From positions 1,632,525-1,696,524 of the forward strand of contig LR732703.1 of NCBI GenBank assembly GCA_902506565.1: DNA of 64,000 bases, in the 5' to 3' direction. The position numbers and the translations under genes were made by a program. This DNA is from Burkholderiales bacterium 8X. GTDB lineage: Bacteria > Pseudomonadota > Gammaproteobacteria > Burkholderiales > Burkholderiaceae_C. This document shows, piece after piece, positions 1 to 7,778 of this stretch; positions within the stretch are counted from its first letter, which is position 1; each line of letters opens with the position of its first letter. Below the pieces are notes generated by a model, which saw only the letters and a list, made by a program, of their open reading frames with translations, had not been told where the DNA came from and searched no databases.

Positions 1-1010
1 ACATGGTGCGGCTGCTCACGCCGAAGCTGCGCGCCTGGGCCGAGGATGACGGCGTCGTCGGCGTGATGCTGCAGGCCGCCGGCGAAAAGGCCTTCTGCGC
101 CGGCGGCGACCTGCGCCAGCTGTACCGGACGCTGCTCGACTGCGGCGCCAACCGAAATGAATACGCCGAGCGCTTCTTCGCCGAAGAGTACGAGCTCGAC
201 TACCTGATCCACACCTTTCCGAAGCCCTTTCTCTGCTGGGGGCACGGCATCGTGATGGGCGGCGGCGTCGGCCTCATGGCGGGCGCGTCGCACCGCGTGG
301 TCACGTTGCAGACCCGGCTCGCCATGCCCGAGATCAACATCGGGCTCTATCCGGATGTCGGCGGCAGCTGGTTCCTCCGGCGCATGCCGGGCCGCATCGG
401 CCTCTTTCTCGCGCTCACGGCGGCCAACCTCGCCGCCTCGGACGCGATCTTCTGCGGCCTGGCCGACCGCCTGGTGCCGCAGGAACGCAAGGCGGATGTG
501 CTGCAAGCCATCGCGGCGGCCGACTGGCGCCGGGACCCGGCTGCCGATCGCAGCACCCTGTCCCGGCTGCTCGCCCGCGCAGGCGAAGGCTCGGTGGCGC
601 CGCCATCGAAGCTGCGCGAGCATTTCGACGTCATCAACGGCTTGATGGCAGGAGACGACCTCGCCGACATCGCATCGCGGCTTCGAACCCTGCAAAGCGA
701 CGACCCCTGGCTGCAGGCCGCGGGCGACACCTTCAGGAAGGGTTCGCCGAGTTCGGCCGCGTTGAGCTTCGCGCTCTGGCAACGCGTACACCGGATGTCG
801 CTCGCCGAGGTGTTCCGGCTCGAATACTGGGCGTCGCTCGGCTTCTGCGCGAACCAGGATTTCGCGGAAGGCATCCGCGCCGTGCTGGTCGACAAGGATC
901 GCAAGCCGAAGTGGAACCCGGCGAGCATCGACGACATCACGCCGGCCTTCATCGAGGACCACCTGCGCGAACGCGGCGAGATGGCGCCCGAGTTGGCCGG
1001 GCTGAAGTAG
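1..1010 (+). CDS. 3-hydroxyisobutyryl-CoA hydrolase (enoyl-CoA hydratase/isomerase family), 5' partial
   Basis: Crotonase-fold enzyme of valine degradation that hydrolyses 3-hydroxyisobutyryl-CoA to 3-hydroxyisobutyrate. The reading frame is open to the left window edge, so the N-terminus is missing; about 335 residues are visible against some 360-380 in the family. Seen: the oxyanion-hole segment FCAGGDLRQLY, the GHGIVMGGGVGLMAG loop, and MPEINIGLYPDVGGSW (Glu110 and Asp118 counting from the first Met at base 3), which is the signature separating hydrolases of this type from ordinary enoyl-CoA hydratases. The next gene is mmsB, the following step of the pathway, only 23 bases downstream, which supports the assignment and suggests one operon. 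Confidence 0.9.
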   Translation, partial: MVRLLTPKLRAWAEDDGVVGVMLQAAGEKAFCAGGDLRQLYRTLLDCGANRNEYAERFFAEEYELDYLIHTFPKPFLCWGHGIVMGGGVGLMAGASHRVVTLQTRLAMPEINIGLYPDVGGSWFLRRMPGRIGLFLALTAANLAASDAIFCGLADRLVPQERKADVLQAIAAADWRRDPAADRSTLSRLLARAGEGSVAPPSKLREHFDVINGLMAGDDLADIASRLRTLQSDDPWLQAAGDTFRKGSPSSAALSFALWQRVHRMSLAEVFRLEYWASLGFCANQDFAEGIRAVLVDKDRKPKWNPASIDDITPAFIEDHLRERGEMAPELAGLK

Positions 1011-1033
1011 CAGCGACAACGACTGGAGACATC

Positions 1034-1930
1034 ATGAAGATTGCATTCATCGGCCTCGGCAACATGGGCGGCCCGATGGCGCTCAACCTCCAGAAGGCGG
1101 GCCATGTGCTCAGCGCCTTCGACCTGTCCGCCGAAGCCTGCCGCAAGTTCGCTGCCGAAGGCCTGGCCATCGCGGCATCCGCCGCGGACACGCTGGAGAC
1201 CGCCGAGGTCGTCGTCAGCATGCTGCCCGCGAGCGCGCACGTCGAAGGCCTCTATCTCGGCAGCGACGGCCAGCCGGGCCTGATGGAGCGGATCGCGCCC
1301 GGAACGCTGGTCATCGACAGCAGCACCATCGCCGCCGCGACCTCGCGCAAGGTGGCCGAGGCGGGTGCGAGGCGCGGCGTCGCGGTGATCGATGCGCCGG
1401 TGTCGGGCGGCACCGGGGGCGCCATCGCCGGCACCCTGACCTTCATGGTGGGCGGGGCAGAAGCAGATCTCGAGCGCGCCCGGCCGGTGCTCGAGAAGAT
1501 GGGCGCCAACATCTTCCATGCCGGCGCGGCCGGTGCCGGACAGACCGCCAAGATCTGCAACAACATGCTGCTCGGCATCCTGATGATCGGCACCTCGGAA
1601 GCGATCGCGCTGGGCGTCGCGAACGGGCTCGATCCCAAGGTGCTGTCCGAGATCATGCGGCGCAGCTCCGGCGGCAACTGGGCACTCGAGAAGTACAACC
1701 CGCTGCCCGGCGTCATGGAAACGTCGCCGGCCTCGAAGAACTACGCGGGCGGCTTCGGCACCGACCTGATGCTGAAGGACCTGGGCCTCGCGCAGGAGAA
1801 CGCGGCCGCGGTGCGCGCCGCCACGCCGCTCGGCGGGCTGGCGCGCAATCTGTATGCGGCGCACAGCCTGGCCGGGCACGGCGGGCTCGATTTCTCGAGC
1901 GTGATCCGAATGGTGATGAAGCCGGCCTGA
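1034..1930 (+). CDS. mmsB: 3-hydroxyisobutyrate dehydrogenase
   Basis: NAD-dependent oxidation of 3-hydroxyisobutyrate to methylmalonate semialdehyde, the step after the hydrolase encoded just upstream. 298 residues, normal for the family. Seen: N-terminal Rossmann motif GLGNMGGPMA, the substrate-binding signature DAPVSGG, and the catalytic lysine in AGAGQTAKICNN. The ATG at 1034 is preceded by a GGAG ribosome-binding site (ctggagacatc), so this start is preferred over the longer open frame that begins inside the upstream gene. Other beta-hydroxyacid dehydrogenases share the fold, but the neighbour makes mmsB the best call. Confidence 0.92.
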   Translation: MKIAFIGLGNMGGPMALNLQKAGHVLSAFDLSAEACRKFAAEGLAIAASAADTLETAEVVVSMLPASAHVEGLYLGSDGQPGLMERIAPGTLVIDSSTIAAATSRKVAEAGARRGVAVIDAPVSGGTGGAIAGTLTFMVGGAEADLERARPVLEKMGANIFHAGAAGAGQTAKICNNMLLGILMIGTSEAIALGVANGLDPKVLSEIMRRSSGGNWALEKYNPLPGVMETSPASKNYAGGFGTDLMLKDLGLAQENAAAVRAATPLGGLARNLYAAHSLAGHGGLDFSSVIRMVMKPA

Positions 1931-1989
1931 GTCGGCTCGGGCTGGCGGCGCCCGCCCGCGAGAGGCTGCGTGCCCGTCGTCTCGGGGCG

Positions 1990-2823
1990 TCAGAACCCGA
2001 GCGTCGGATTGCGCCGCGCTTCGTCCCGCTTGCGCTCCTCCCGAACCGCATCGCAACGCGGATGCCGGGTAAAGGCAGCCTTGTCGCAATTCGCCGCTTC
2101 GCAGCGTGCCGCGAAGATGAAGCTCAAGCCTTCGCAGCCCCGGCGCGGATCCATCGCATCCCGGCGCGTGGGTTGGGGCGCGCGTTGCGCGGTGCTGCGT
2201 TCCTGGGCGGACGGCGGGGGCGGCGCCGGTGCGAACTCGGAGGTCGTTCCAACGCGCGCAGGGTTGCCGGCAGCGGCTGGGCGGGAGGAGGCGAGGGTCG
2301 TTGGAGCCGGAAGGTTCGGCGCCTTGCTTTCGATCGCGACTTCGCCCGCATCCAGCGTGGAGGCGATCGGCACCGAGGCCGACGGACTGGAGGACCTCGT
2401 GAGGATCTCGGTGCTGCCCGATGTGCTGGTGGTTGCGGGCGGAGCGGCTGCAGCAGCGGCAGCAGCCCTGGCAGGCGCCGGGGCCGCCACGGCAGGCGCA
2501 GCCACGGTGACCGTGCTTTGGGCATCGACCACCGGTGGCTTTCGCGTCACGTAGGCATAGAACGCCAGGAAGCCGAGCAGCAGCGCGAGCATCGCCACGC
2601 CCCACTTCGTCCAGAAGGCCGCCGCGGCCATCGGTGTGCTGCTCCTGTTCAGCCGATCGTCCGCCCGCTCGCCGCGGCGCTTCCTACGGGGCTGATCGGC
2701 TTCCAGCAGCTGCAACGCCGAAGGGCCTGTCGCCATGAACGCCGGCAGCTTGCCGGCACATCCCCGGCAGAACATGGCGCCATCGCGGTTCAGCGTCTGG
2801 CACACGGCGCAGGCAACGGACAT
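1990..2823 (-). CDS. Zinc-ribbon membrane-anchored protein of unknown function
   Basis: 277 residues, function not recognised. The N-terminus carries a zinc ribbon with two CxxC knuckles (CAVC at residues 5-8, CRGC at 19-22), followed by a basic stretch (RRKRRGE), one transmembrane segment at about residues 72-91, a long Ala/Pro/Ser-rich low-complexity region, and a Cys-containing C-terminus (ARCEAANC). This layout suggests a cytoplasmic zinc finger tethered to the membrane with a periplasmic tail. It is the last gene of the minus-strand run that includes cbpA and cbpM, 88 bases downstream of cbpM. Presence of protein-like domain order and a clean stop supports a real gene; the role is unknown. 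Confidence 0.72.
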   Translation of the reverse strand: MSVACAVCQTLNRDGAMFCRGCAGKLPAFMATGPSALQLLEADQPRRKRRGERADDRLNRSSTPMAAAAFWTKWGVAMLALLLGFLAFYAYVTRKPPVVDAQSTVTVAAPAVAAPAPARAAAAAAAAPPATTSTSGSTEILTRSSSPSASVPIASTLDAGEVAIESKAPNLPAPTTLASSRPAAAGNPARVGTTSEFAPAPPPPSAQERSTAQRAPQPTRRDAMDPRRGCEGLSFIFAARCEAANCDKAAFTRHPRCDAVREERKRDEARRNPTLGF

Positions 2824-2911
2824 TCGAAAGACCTCGGAACGATTGCGGAGAGACCGCCAGTTTCCACAATTGGAAACAAAGCGTCTGCCAGCAAAGGCCT
2901 ACGGAAGGGCG

Positions 2912-3253
2912 TCAGAGATCGCGCTCGAGCCCCCGGCTCGCGAGCAGCGCCTTCATCCGTCGCAGCTCGCGTTGCAGGTCGAGGATCAGCGCGGCGGCGT
3001 CGAGGCCGACATCGAAGTCGCGCTGCAACCGGCGAGCGGCCAGGGCGCTTTGCAGGTCGGCGCTCTCGAAGCGCCAGTCCTCGGGTCGTTCGGCCGGCGC
3101 CGAGGTCGCGACGATGCCGACCTCGACCAGCTCGGCCACCCAGGTCAGCTCGGCGCCGCAGGCGCGCGCGAGTTCGTCGGCGGCGAGCCGATGCGCCGGC
3201 ACCAGCGAGGTGGTCGTGCTGGTGCTGCTCGTGATGATGGATACGGCAACCAT
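2912..3253 (-). CDS. cbpM: Chaperone modulator CbpM
   Basis: 113-residue protein of the CbpM/MerR-like helix-turn-helix family, which binds the J-domain of CbpA and inhibits its co-chaperone and DNA-binding activities. Seen: an N-terminal helical block (HRLAADELARACGAELTW) and a C-terminal coiled-coil-like helix (LQRELRRMKALLASRG). The start at 3253 lies four bases after the cbpA stop; upstream Met codons fall within cbpA. The identification rests mainly on position directly after cbpA plus size and helical pattern. Confidence 0.8.
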   Translation of the reverse strand: MVAVSIITSSTSTTTSLVPAHRLAADELARACGAELTWVAELVEVGIVATSAPAERPEDWRFESADLQSALAARRLQRDFDVGLDAAALILDLQRELRRMKALLASRGLERDL

Positions 3254-3257
3254 GTCG

Positions 3258-4220
3258 TCAGACTCCCAGGTGGCGGCGCGGGTCGAAGCCCGTGGTGGCC
3301 TGCGCCAGTTGTTCATAGGCCTTGCGCGCAGCCTCCGACTGGGCAGGCGGCAGCGCGATGTCGAGCAACAGGTAGAGGTCGCCCGGCGGCTTGCCGGGCA
3401 GGCCGCGCTCTTTCAGGCGCAGCTTGAGGCCGTTGCGGGCGCCGGGCGGTACCGTGACCTCGACCACGCCGCCGAGCGGCGTCGGCACCTTGACCTGCGC
3501 GCCCAGCGCGCCCTCGGACGGCGTGATCGGAAGCGTCAGGTACAGGTCGCGCCCCTCGATCCGGAAAAGCTCGTGCGGCGCGATTCGCACCTCGAGGTAC
3601 AGGTCGCCCGCCGCTTCGCCGCCATGCCCCGGCAAGCCCTGACCGGCGAGCCGGATGTACTGCCCCGGATGCACGCCCGCCGGAATCTTCACGCTGAGCG
3701 TGCGGGTCTTCCACTGCGGCTGCCCGTTCTCGTCGATCGCCTGCGAACGAAGGCTCAGCTCGCGCTCGCCACCGCGCAGCGCGTCTTCGAGCGAGATCTC
3801 GATCGCGGCGTGATGGTCCTCGCCGCGCGCGCGGTACTGCCGGCGCTCGGCCGATCGACGCTCGGCCGCGCCGAACATCGACGAGAAGAAGTCGCTGAAG
3901 TCTGCATCGTCCGCCGGTCCGCCGCCGGTGCGGCGGTGGAACTCGAAGCCTTCGTCCCAGTTGGGCGGCGGGCGGAAGTCGCCGTTCGGGCTGCCGCCGC
4001 GGGCGACCTGGTCAAAGAGTTGGTCGTAGGCGGCGCGCTTCTCGGCATCGCCGAGAACGCCGTTCGCCTCGTTGACGTCGCGCATCTTCACCTCGGCATC
4101 GGCCTCCTTGCTGACGTCGGGGTGGTACTTGCGTGCGAGCTTGCGATAGGCCTTGCGGATGTCGTCCGCCGATGCGCCTCGCTCGAGGCCCAGCACCTGG
4201 TAGTAGTCCTTGAATTCCAT
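3258..4220 (-). CDS. cbpA: Curved-DNA-binding protein / DnaJ-class co-chaperone CbpA
   Basis: 320-residue type-II J-domain protein: stimulates DnaK ATPase and binds curved DNA in stationary phase. Seen: J-domain at residues 1-70 with the HPD tripeptide at 33-35 (KYHPDVSK), a Gly/Phe-type linker, and two C-terminal beta domains (for example VKIPAGVHPGQYIRLAGQG and VPPGARNGLKLRLKERGLPG). There is no Cys-rich zinc region, which separates it from DnaJ. Followed by cbpM with a four-base gap, the classical cbpAM arrangement. Confidence 0.95.
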   Translation of the reverse strand: MEFKDYYQVLGLERGASADDIRKAYRKLARKYHPDVSKEADAEVKMRDVNEANGVLGDAEKRAAYDQLFDQVARGGSPNGDFRPPPNWDEGFEFHRRTGGGPADDADFSDFFSSMFGAAERRSAERRQYRARGEDHHAAIEISLEDALRGGERELSLRSQAIDENGQPQWKTRTLSVKIPAGVHPGQYIRLAGQGLPGHGGEAAGDLYLEVRIAPHELFRIEGRDLYLTLPITPSEGALGAQVKVPTPLGGVVEVTVPPGARNGLKLRLKERGLPGKPPGDLYLLLDIALPPAQSEAARKAYEQLAQATTGFDPRRHLGV

Positions 4221-4268
4221 CGATCGGGTCCTGCCAAAAAAGCGCTCGCTTCGATTCCGGTGCTGTCC

Positions 4269-4883
4269 TCAGGCCAGCCCTGCCGGCCCTTCGAGCTCCC
4301 GGAGAAGCGGCGTCATCCGCCATGTGGGGCCGACCCGCTCGAATCGCAATGGCAGGGCGTTGGCCAGCGAGTTCCGATCGATCTCGATGCCCAAGGCGGC
4401 CGCGAGCACATAGAGCGAGCCGCCATGGGCCACCACCAGCACCGGGCCAGGTTCGCGAAGGGCGTCTTCGAGGGCGATGATCTTGCGGTCGATGAAGCGC
4501 GCGAGCGTCTCGCCGTTCTCCGGCTCGCAGGCCCAGTCGATCGCTGCAGACGAGGTGCCGATCAGCGCCCCGAAATCCCGCTCGCGCAGGCCCTCCGACG
4601 GTTGCGGCGCCAGGTCATGCCGCGCGGCCACCCTGCGAGCCGTCTCCATCGCGCGCCGGATGTCGCTGCAGACGATGCTGCCGAGCCGCTCCCGGGCCAG
4701 CAGTTCGGCGGCCCGGTCGGCTTGCGTCTCGCCGAGCGCGCTCAAGGGCTCGTCGACGGACTGGAAGATGCGAAGCGCATTGCGCTCGGTCTGCCCGTGG
4801 CGGAGGAAGTAGAAGGTGTCGCAGGCCGCGGCCAGGCGTCGCTCGCCGACGATCCGCAGGAGGGCGTCGAGGCCGTTCGACAT
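4269..4883 (-). CDS. Histidine phosphatase (phosphoglycerate-mutase-like) family protein
   Basis: 204 residues. Contains the RHG phosphohistidine motif (FLRHGQTERN, RHG at 28-30) and the second half of the active site, AHGGSLYVL, with the acid residue near ERDFG. Members remove phosphate from small molecules such as alpha-ribazole phosphate, phosphoglycerate or sugar phosphates; the substrate cannot be told from sequence. Co-oriented with a GST gene upstream (16-base gap) and cbpA downstream; probably a housekeeping run rather than a pathway. Confidence 0.85.
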   Translation of the reverse strand: MSNGLDALLRIVGERRLAAACDTFYFLRHGQTERNALRIFQSVDEPLSALGETQADRAAELLARERLGSIVCSDIRRAMETARRVAARHDLAPQPSEGLRERDFGALIGTSSAAIDWACEPENGETLARFIDRKIIALEDALREPGPVLVVAHGGSLYVLAAALGIEIDRNSLANALPLRFERVGPTWRMTPLLRELEGPAGLA

Positions 4884-4899
4884 GCAAGCCGCCCCGGCG

Positions 4900-5484
4900 T
4901 CAGGCCTTGCCCATGGTCATGCACTTCGGCCGCGCCATCAGGCGATCGACGTAGGCCTCGAGCTTAGGCCGCCCGGTGTGCCGGCCGAAGAGGCGTTGCC
5001 AGATGAACATCGAACCGATCATCACGTCCGCGGCGCTGAACCGGGCGCCGAAGAGATAGGGCCCGAAGCCGAGTTCGCGTTCGACCACGTCCTTGGCTTC
5101 TTCGTAGTCGGTCCAGCCGCGCGCTGCCGGCCGCGGGATCTTCAGCAGGCTGTCGCCCATCGCGGGTTCGAGTTGCGAAGTCGAATAGACCATCAGCGAC
5201 AGGAAGCGGCCGCGTTCGGGCGAGCCCGGCGAAGGCGCCAGCCGGGCCTGCGGAAACTTCTCCGCGACGTAGAGGCAGATCGCCGCGTTCTCGTAGATCC
5301 TGGCCTGCCCGTCGACGAGGGCCGGCAGCTTGCCCGCCGGGTTGACCTGCAGGAAGCCGGGGCTCTTGTTCTCGCGCGTCTTGAAGTCGATCGGCACGAT
5401 CTCGTAGTCGGCGCCGGCCTCGTCGAGCATCCACCTGGCGATGGTGGCTCGGCTTTGCGGATTGAAGTAGAGCTTGAGGGTCAT
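4900..5484 (-). CDS. Glutathione S-transferase family protein
   Basis: 194 residues starting at MTLKLYFNPQSRA. The N-terminal thioredoxin-like half shows the glutathione-site segment VNPAGKLPALVDGQARIYENAAI (cis-Pro and the Glu/Ser-type turn), followed by an all-helical C-terminal domain (RFSAADVMIGSMFIW). The Ser in PQSRA is a plausible catalytic residue, as in beta/theta-like bacterial GSTs. An in-frame upstream Met exists at 5550, but the start at 5484 aligns with the beginning of the fold. Substrate unknown; stress detoxification is the family role. Confidence 0.88.
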   Translation of the reverse strand: MTLKLYFNPQSRATIARWMLDEAGADYEIVPIDFKTRENKSPGFLQVNPAGKLPALVDGQARIYENAAICLYVAEKFPQARLAPSPGSPERGRFLSLMVYSTSQLEPAMGDSLLKIPRPAARGWTDYEEAKDVVERELGFGPYLFGARFSAADVMIGSMFIWQRLFGRHTGRPKLEAYVDRLMARPKCMTMGKA

Positions 5485-5560
5485 GGTGCGATCCGATCCG
5501 AAGGGGATGCAATCAACGGCGAAGGCGGCGAAGCCGGCGCCAGGGCGCACGGCGCAGGGC

Positions 5561-6214
5561 TCAGAGCTTGGGAATGCGAAGCGTCTTGCTGATCATGAGC
5601 GTGCCCGAGAGCGCGAAGAGCAGGCTGAAGGCATGCAGCTCCCACGGGCCGATGGTCCAGGCGCCGCCCCAGATCTGGTCGCCGATGCGCCCCTGCCATG
5701 CCGCGAGTGCCAGCAGGCCGACCAGCACCACGCTGGTCGGGATGGGGGTGCCCTCGAAGTACTTCACCTTGTTGGCGCCTTCGGAGAGCGATTCGGCGGT
5801 GACGTTGTAGCGAGCCAGCCGGCTCACGCCGCAGCAGACGAAGTAGACCAGCAGCACGCAGTCCCAGCCGCCGCCGAGCCCTGCCGCGAAGCCGAGCGCG
5901 GCCGGTGCGACGCCGAACGAGATGACGTCGGCCAGCGAATCGAGTTCGCGCCCGAGTGCCGATTGCGTCTGGCGCCAGCGTGCGATGCGCCCGTCGAACA
6001 CGTCGAACATGAAAGCCGCGGGTGCCAGCGCGGCCGCCCAGAGGAATTGCGTGATCGACTGGCTCGCGACGTAGGCCATCGCCAGGAACACTGCGCCGAC
6101 GCCGCAAGCCGCGTTGCCGAGCGTGAAGAAGTCCGCCAGGTGGAAGCCGCGGATCATCGAGAAGTGCTTGCGGGCCGGAACCGGCGCGCCGGTGGACGTG
6201 GAAGATGTGGACAT
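5561..6214 (-). CDS. pssA: CDP-diacylglycerol-serine O-phosphatidyltransferase (phosphatidylserine synthase)
   Basis: 217-residue integral membrane CDP-alcohol phosphatidyltransferase. The complete family signature is visible: DG-x2-AR-x8-G-x3-D-x3-D in DGRIARWRQTQSALGRELD followed by SLAD. Several hydrophobic helices follow. Length and the sequence around ADFFTLGNAACG match type-II phosphatidylserine synthases, the first step to phosphatidylethanolamine; a related CDP-alcohol transferase with another acceptor is possible. Start chosen at 6214 (MSTSST); the longer upstream frame is arginine-rich and not protein-like. Confidence 0.86.
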   Translation of the reverse strand: MSTSSTSTGAPVPARKHFSMIRGFHLADFFTLGNAACGVGAVFLAMAYVASQSITQFLWAAALAPAAFMFDVFDGRIARWRQTQSALGRELDSLADVISFGVAPAALGFAAGLGGGWDCVLLVYFVCCGVSRLARYNVTAESLSEGANKVKYFEGTPIPTSVVLVGLLALAAWQGRIGDQIWGGAWTIGPWELHAFSLLFALSGTLMISKTLRIPKL

Positions 6215-6338
6215 GGGACGGCTCCTCCGTGGTGAGGATGCGACCTTAGCCGATGCGCCGGCGGCCGGCTGTAGTCGCTGTCCGATGCAGGGCCTCGCGG
6301 TATGGCTCGTCGACGGGCAGCTCGGCCGACCGATTCGA

Positions 6339-7778
6339 TCAGTCGTCGTCCGGGGGCCGGTCGATCGCCGGTCGAACCTCCGCGGCGACCCGCGCCACCA
6401 GGGCGCGACGCGCCGGTATCTCGCGCCAGCGTTGGCGGCGGCCGCTCTCCCAATCCGGATGGCTGCGTGCGGGCTGCGCCGCGCGCACGATGGCGGTGAT
6501 CGCCCTTGGCGCGGCGGAATTCGCGCGATCCGGTGCATTCGCGGCCGAAGCGATGCGTTCGGTCGCCGCATGCCCGCGCGACTCCAGCGCGCGAACCAGG
6601 CGCAGCTGCCAGGCCAGCATCACCGCGAGCACGCGGTCCTCGACGCTGAGCTCGTGCTGATCGCGCAGCTTGTTGAGCAGTTTGCGGCCGAGCGGGCCCC
6701 ATCCCTGGGAGACCGCCCCGCCGATCGCACCGCCCAGCGCCGCGCCGGCGCCGAGCGACAGGCCTGCCACGGCCAGGTCTGCGGCGACGCCGACCGCCGC
6801 GCCGACGGCCACGCCCTTGCCGAGCAGCAGGCCGGCGTCCTTCAAGGCTTCCGGATGGAAGAAGTCCATGCTCCACCGGCCTTCGACCCCGTCGAGCGGC
6901 GATTCGTCGGCATCGCCTTCGCGGAAGGCGTAGAGCGCCAGCAGGTCGGTGGCGCAGCGTTGAGCCAGCTCGGACACCTCCCGCCGCAGGTTGCCGACGA
7001 GCCGCTCGCGCGCGCTCTGCAGCGCGAACTCGGTGGCACTGGCGGTGCGGCGGATCGCGGCTGCATCGACCATCAGTTCGGCGATGCGCTCGCCAGCGGC
7101 GCGCCGCCGCTCGGCTGCCTCGCGCTGCAGCGATTCGGCCACGGCGTCGAGCGTTGCGCGCCGATCCCGCAGCAGCGTGGAGAGATCGCGGTACAGCTCG
7201 CGCTCGGCGCCGACGAAGGGCGCCGCGGCATCGAAGCGGACCAGCACATGCAGGCCGAAGGCGGAGAGCAGTTCGCGCCAGGCGGGTTCGCGGCTGGCCG
7301 GGTCGCGCACGAAGTTCAGCACCGGCAGCACCGGCTTGGCGCAGGCGCCGAGCAATTCGATCTCGGCCCGGAACTTGGGCAGCGGCGCCTCGCGAACGTC
7401 GAGTACCAGGAAGGCCGCATCGACTTCGAGCAAGGCGCGCAGCACCTTCGCCTCCTGCTCGAACACGCCATGGGCCTCCGGCGACTGGAGGAACCGGCGG
7501 ATGCGCTCCGGCGGGGTCGGGTTGCCTTCGTCGAAGGCGGCGAGGTGCTCGCGCAGCGCGATCGCGTCCTCGAGCCCGGGCGTATCCATGAAGCGGACCG
7601 CAGCCCTGCCGTCGATGCGCAGGTCGACCGCCTCGACATGCCGCGTGGTGCCCGGTCGATCGGAGACTTCGCCGAAGTCCACGCGCCGGGTCAGCGTCCG
7701 AAGCAGCGAGGTCTTGCCGGCATTGGTATGGCCGACCACCGCGATGCGAATGACCGGCTCGGCTTCGCCGCGGGTCAT
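6339..7778 (-). CDS. GTPase with DUF3482 domain
   Basis: 479 residues. The N-terminal half is an Era/Der-like G domain: Walker A GHTNAGKTS at about residues 16-24, switch region DRPGTTRH, and G3 motif DTPG. The C-terminal half (DUF3482) has a strongly hydrophobic Gly/Ala-rich hairpin (LLLGKGVAVGAAVGVAADLA and LSLGAGAALGGAIGG) that could insert in or lie against the membrane. Its start overlaps the stop of the upstream DUF2868 gene by four bases (ATGA), so the two are translationally coupled. Role unknown; probably a membrane-associated regulatory GTPase working with its DUF2868 partner. Confidence 0.86.
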   Translation of the reverse strand: MTRGEAEPVIRIAVVGHTNAGKTSLLRTLTRRVDFGEVSDRPGTTRHVEAVDLRIDGRAAVRFMDTPGLEDAIALREHLAAFDEGNPTPPERIRRFLQSPEAHGVFEQEAKVLRALLEVDAAFLVLDVREAPLPKFRAEIELLGACAKPVLPVLNFVRDPASREPAWRELLSAFGLHVLVRFDAAAPFVGAERELYRDLSTLLRDRRATLDAVAESLQREAAERRRAAGERIAELMVDAAAIRRTASATEFALQSARERLVGNLRREVSELAQRCATDLLALYAFREGDADESPLDGVEGRWSMDFFHPEALKDAGLLLGKGVAVGAAVGVAADLAVAGLSLGAGAALGGAIGGAVSQGWGPLGRKLLNKLRDQHELSVEDRVLAVMLAWQLRLVRALESRGHAATERIASAANAPDRANSAAPRAITAIVRAAQPARSHPDWESGRRQRWREIPARRALVARVAAEVRPAIDRPPDDD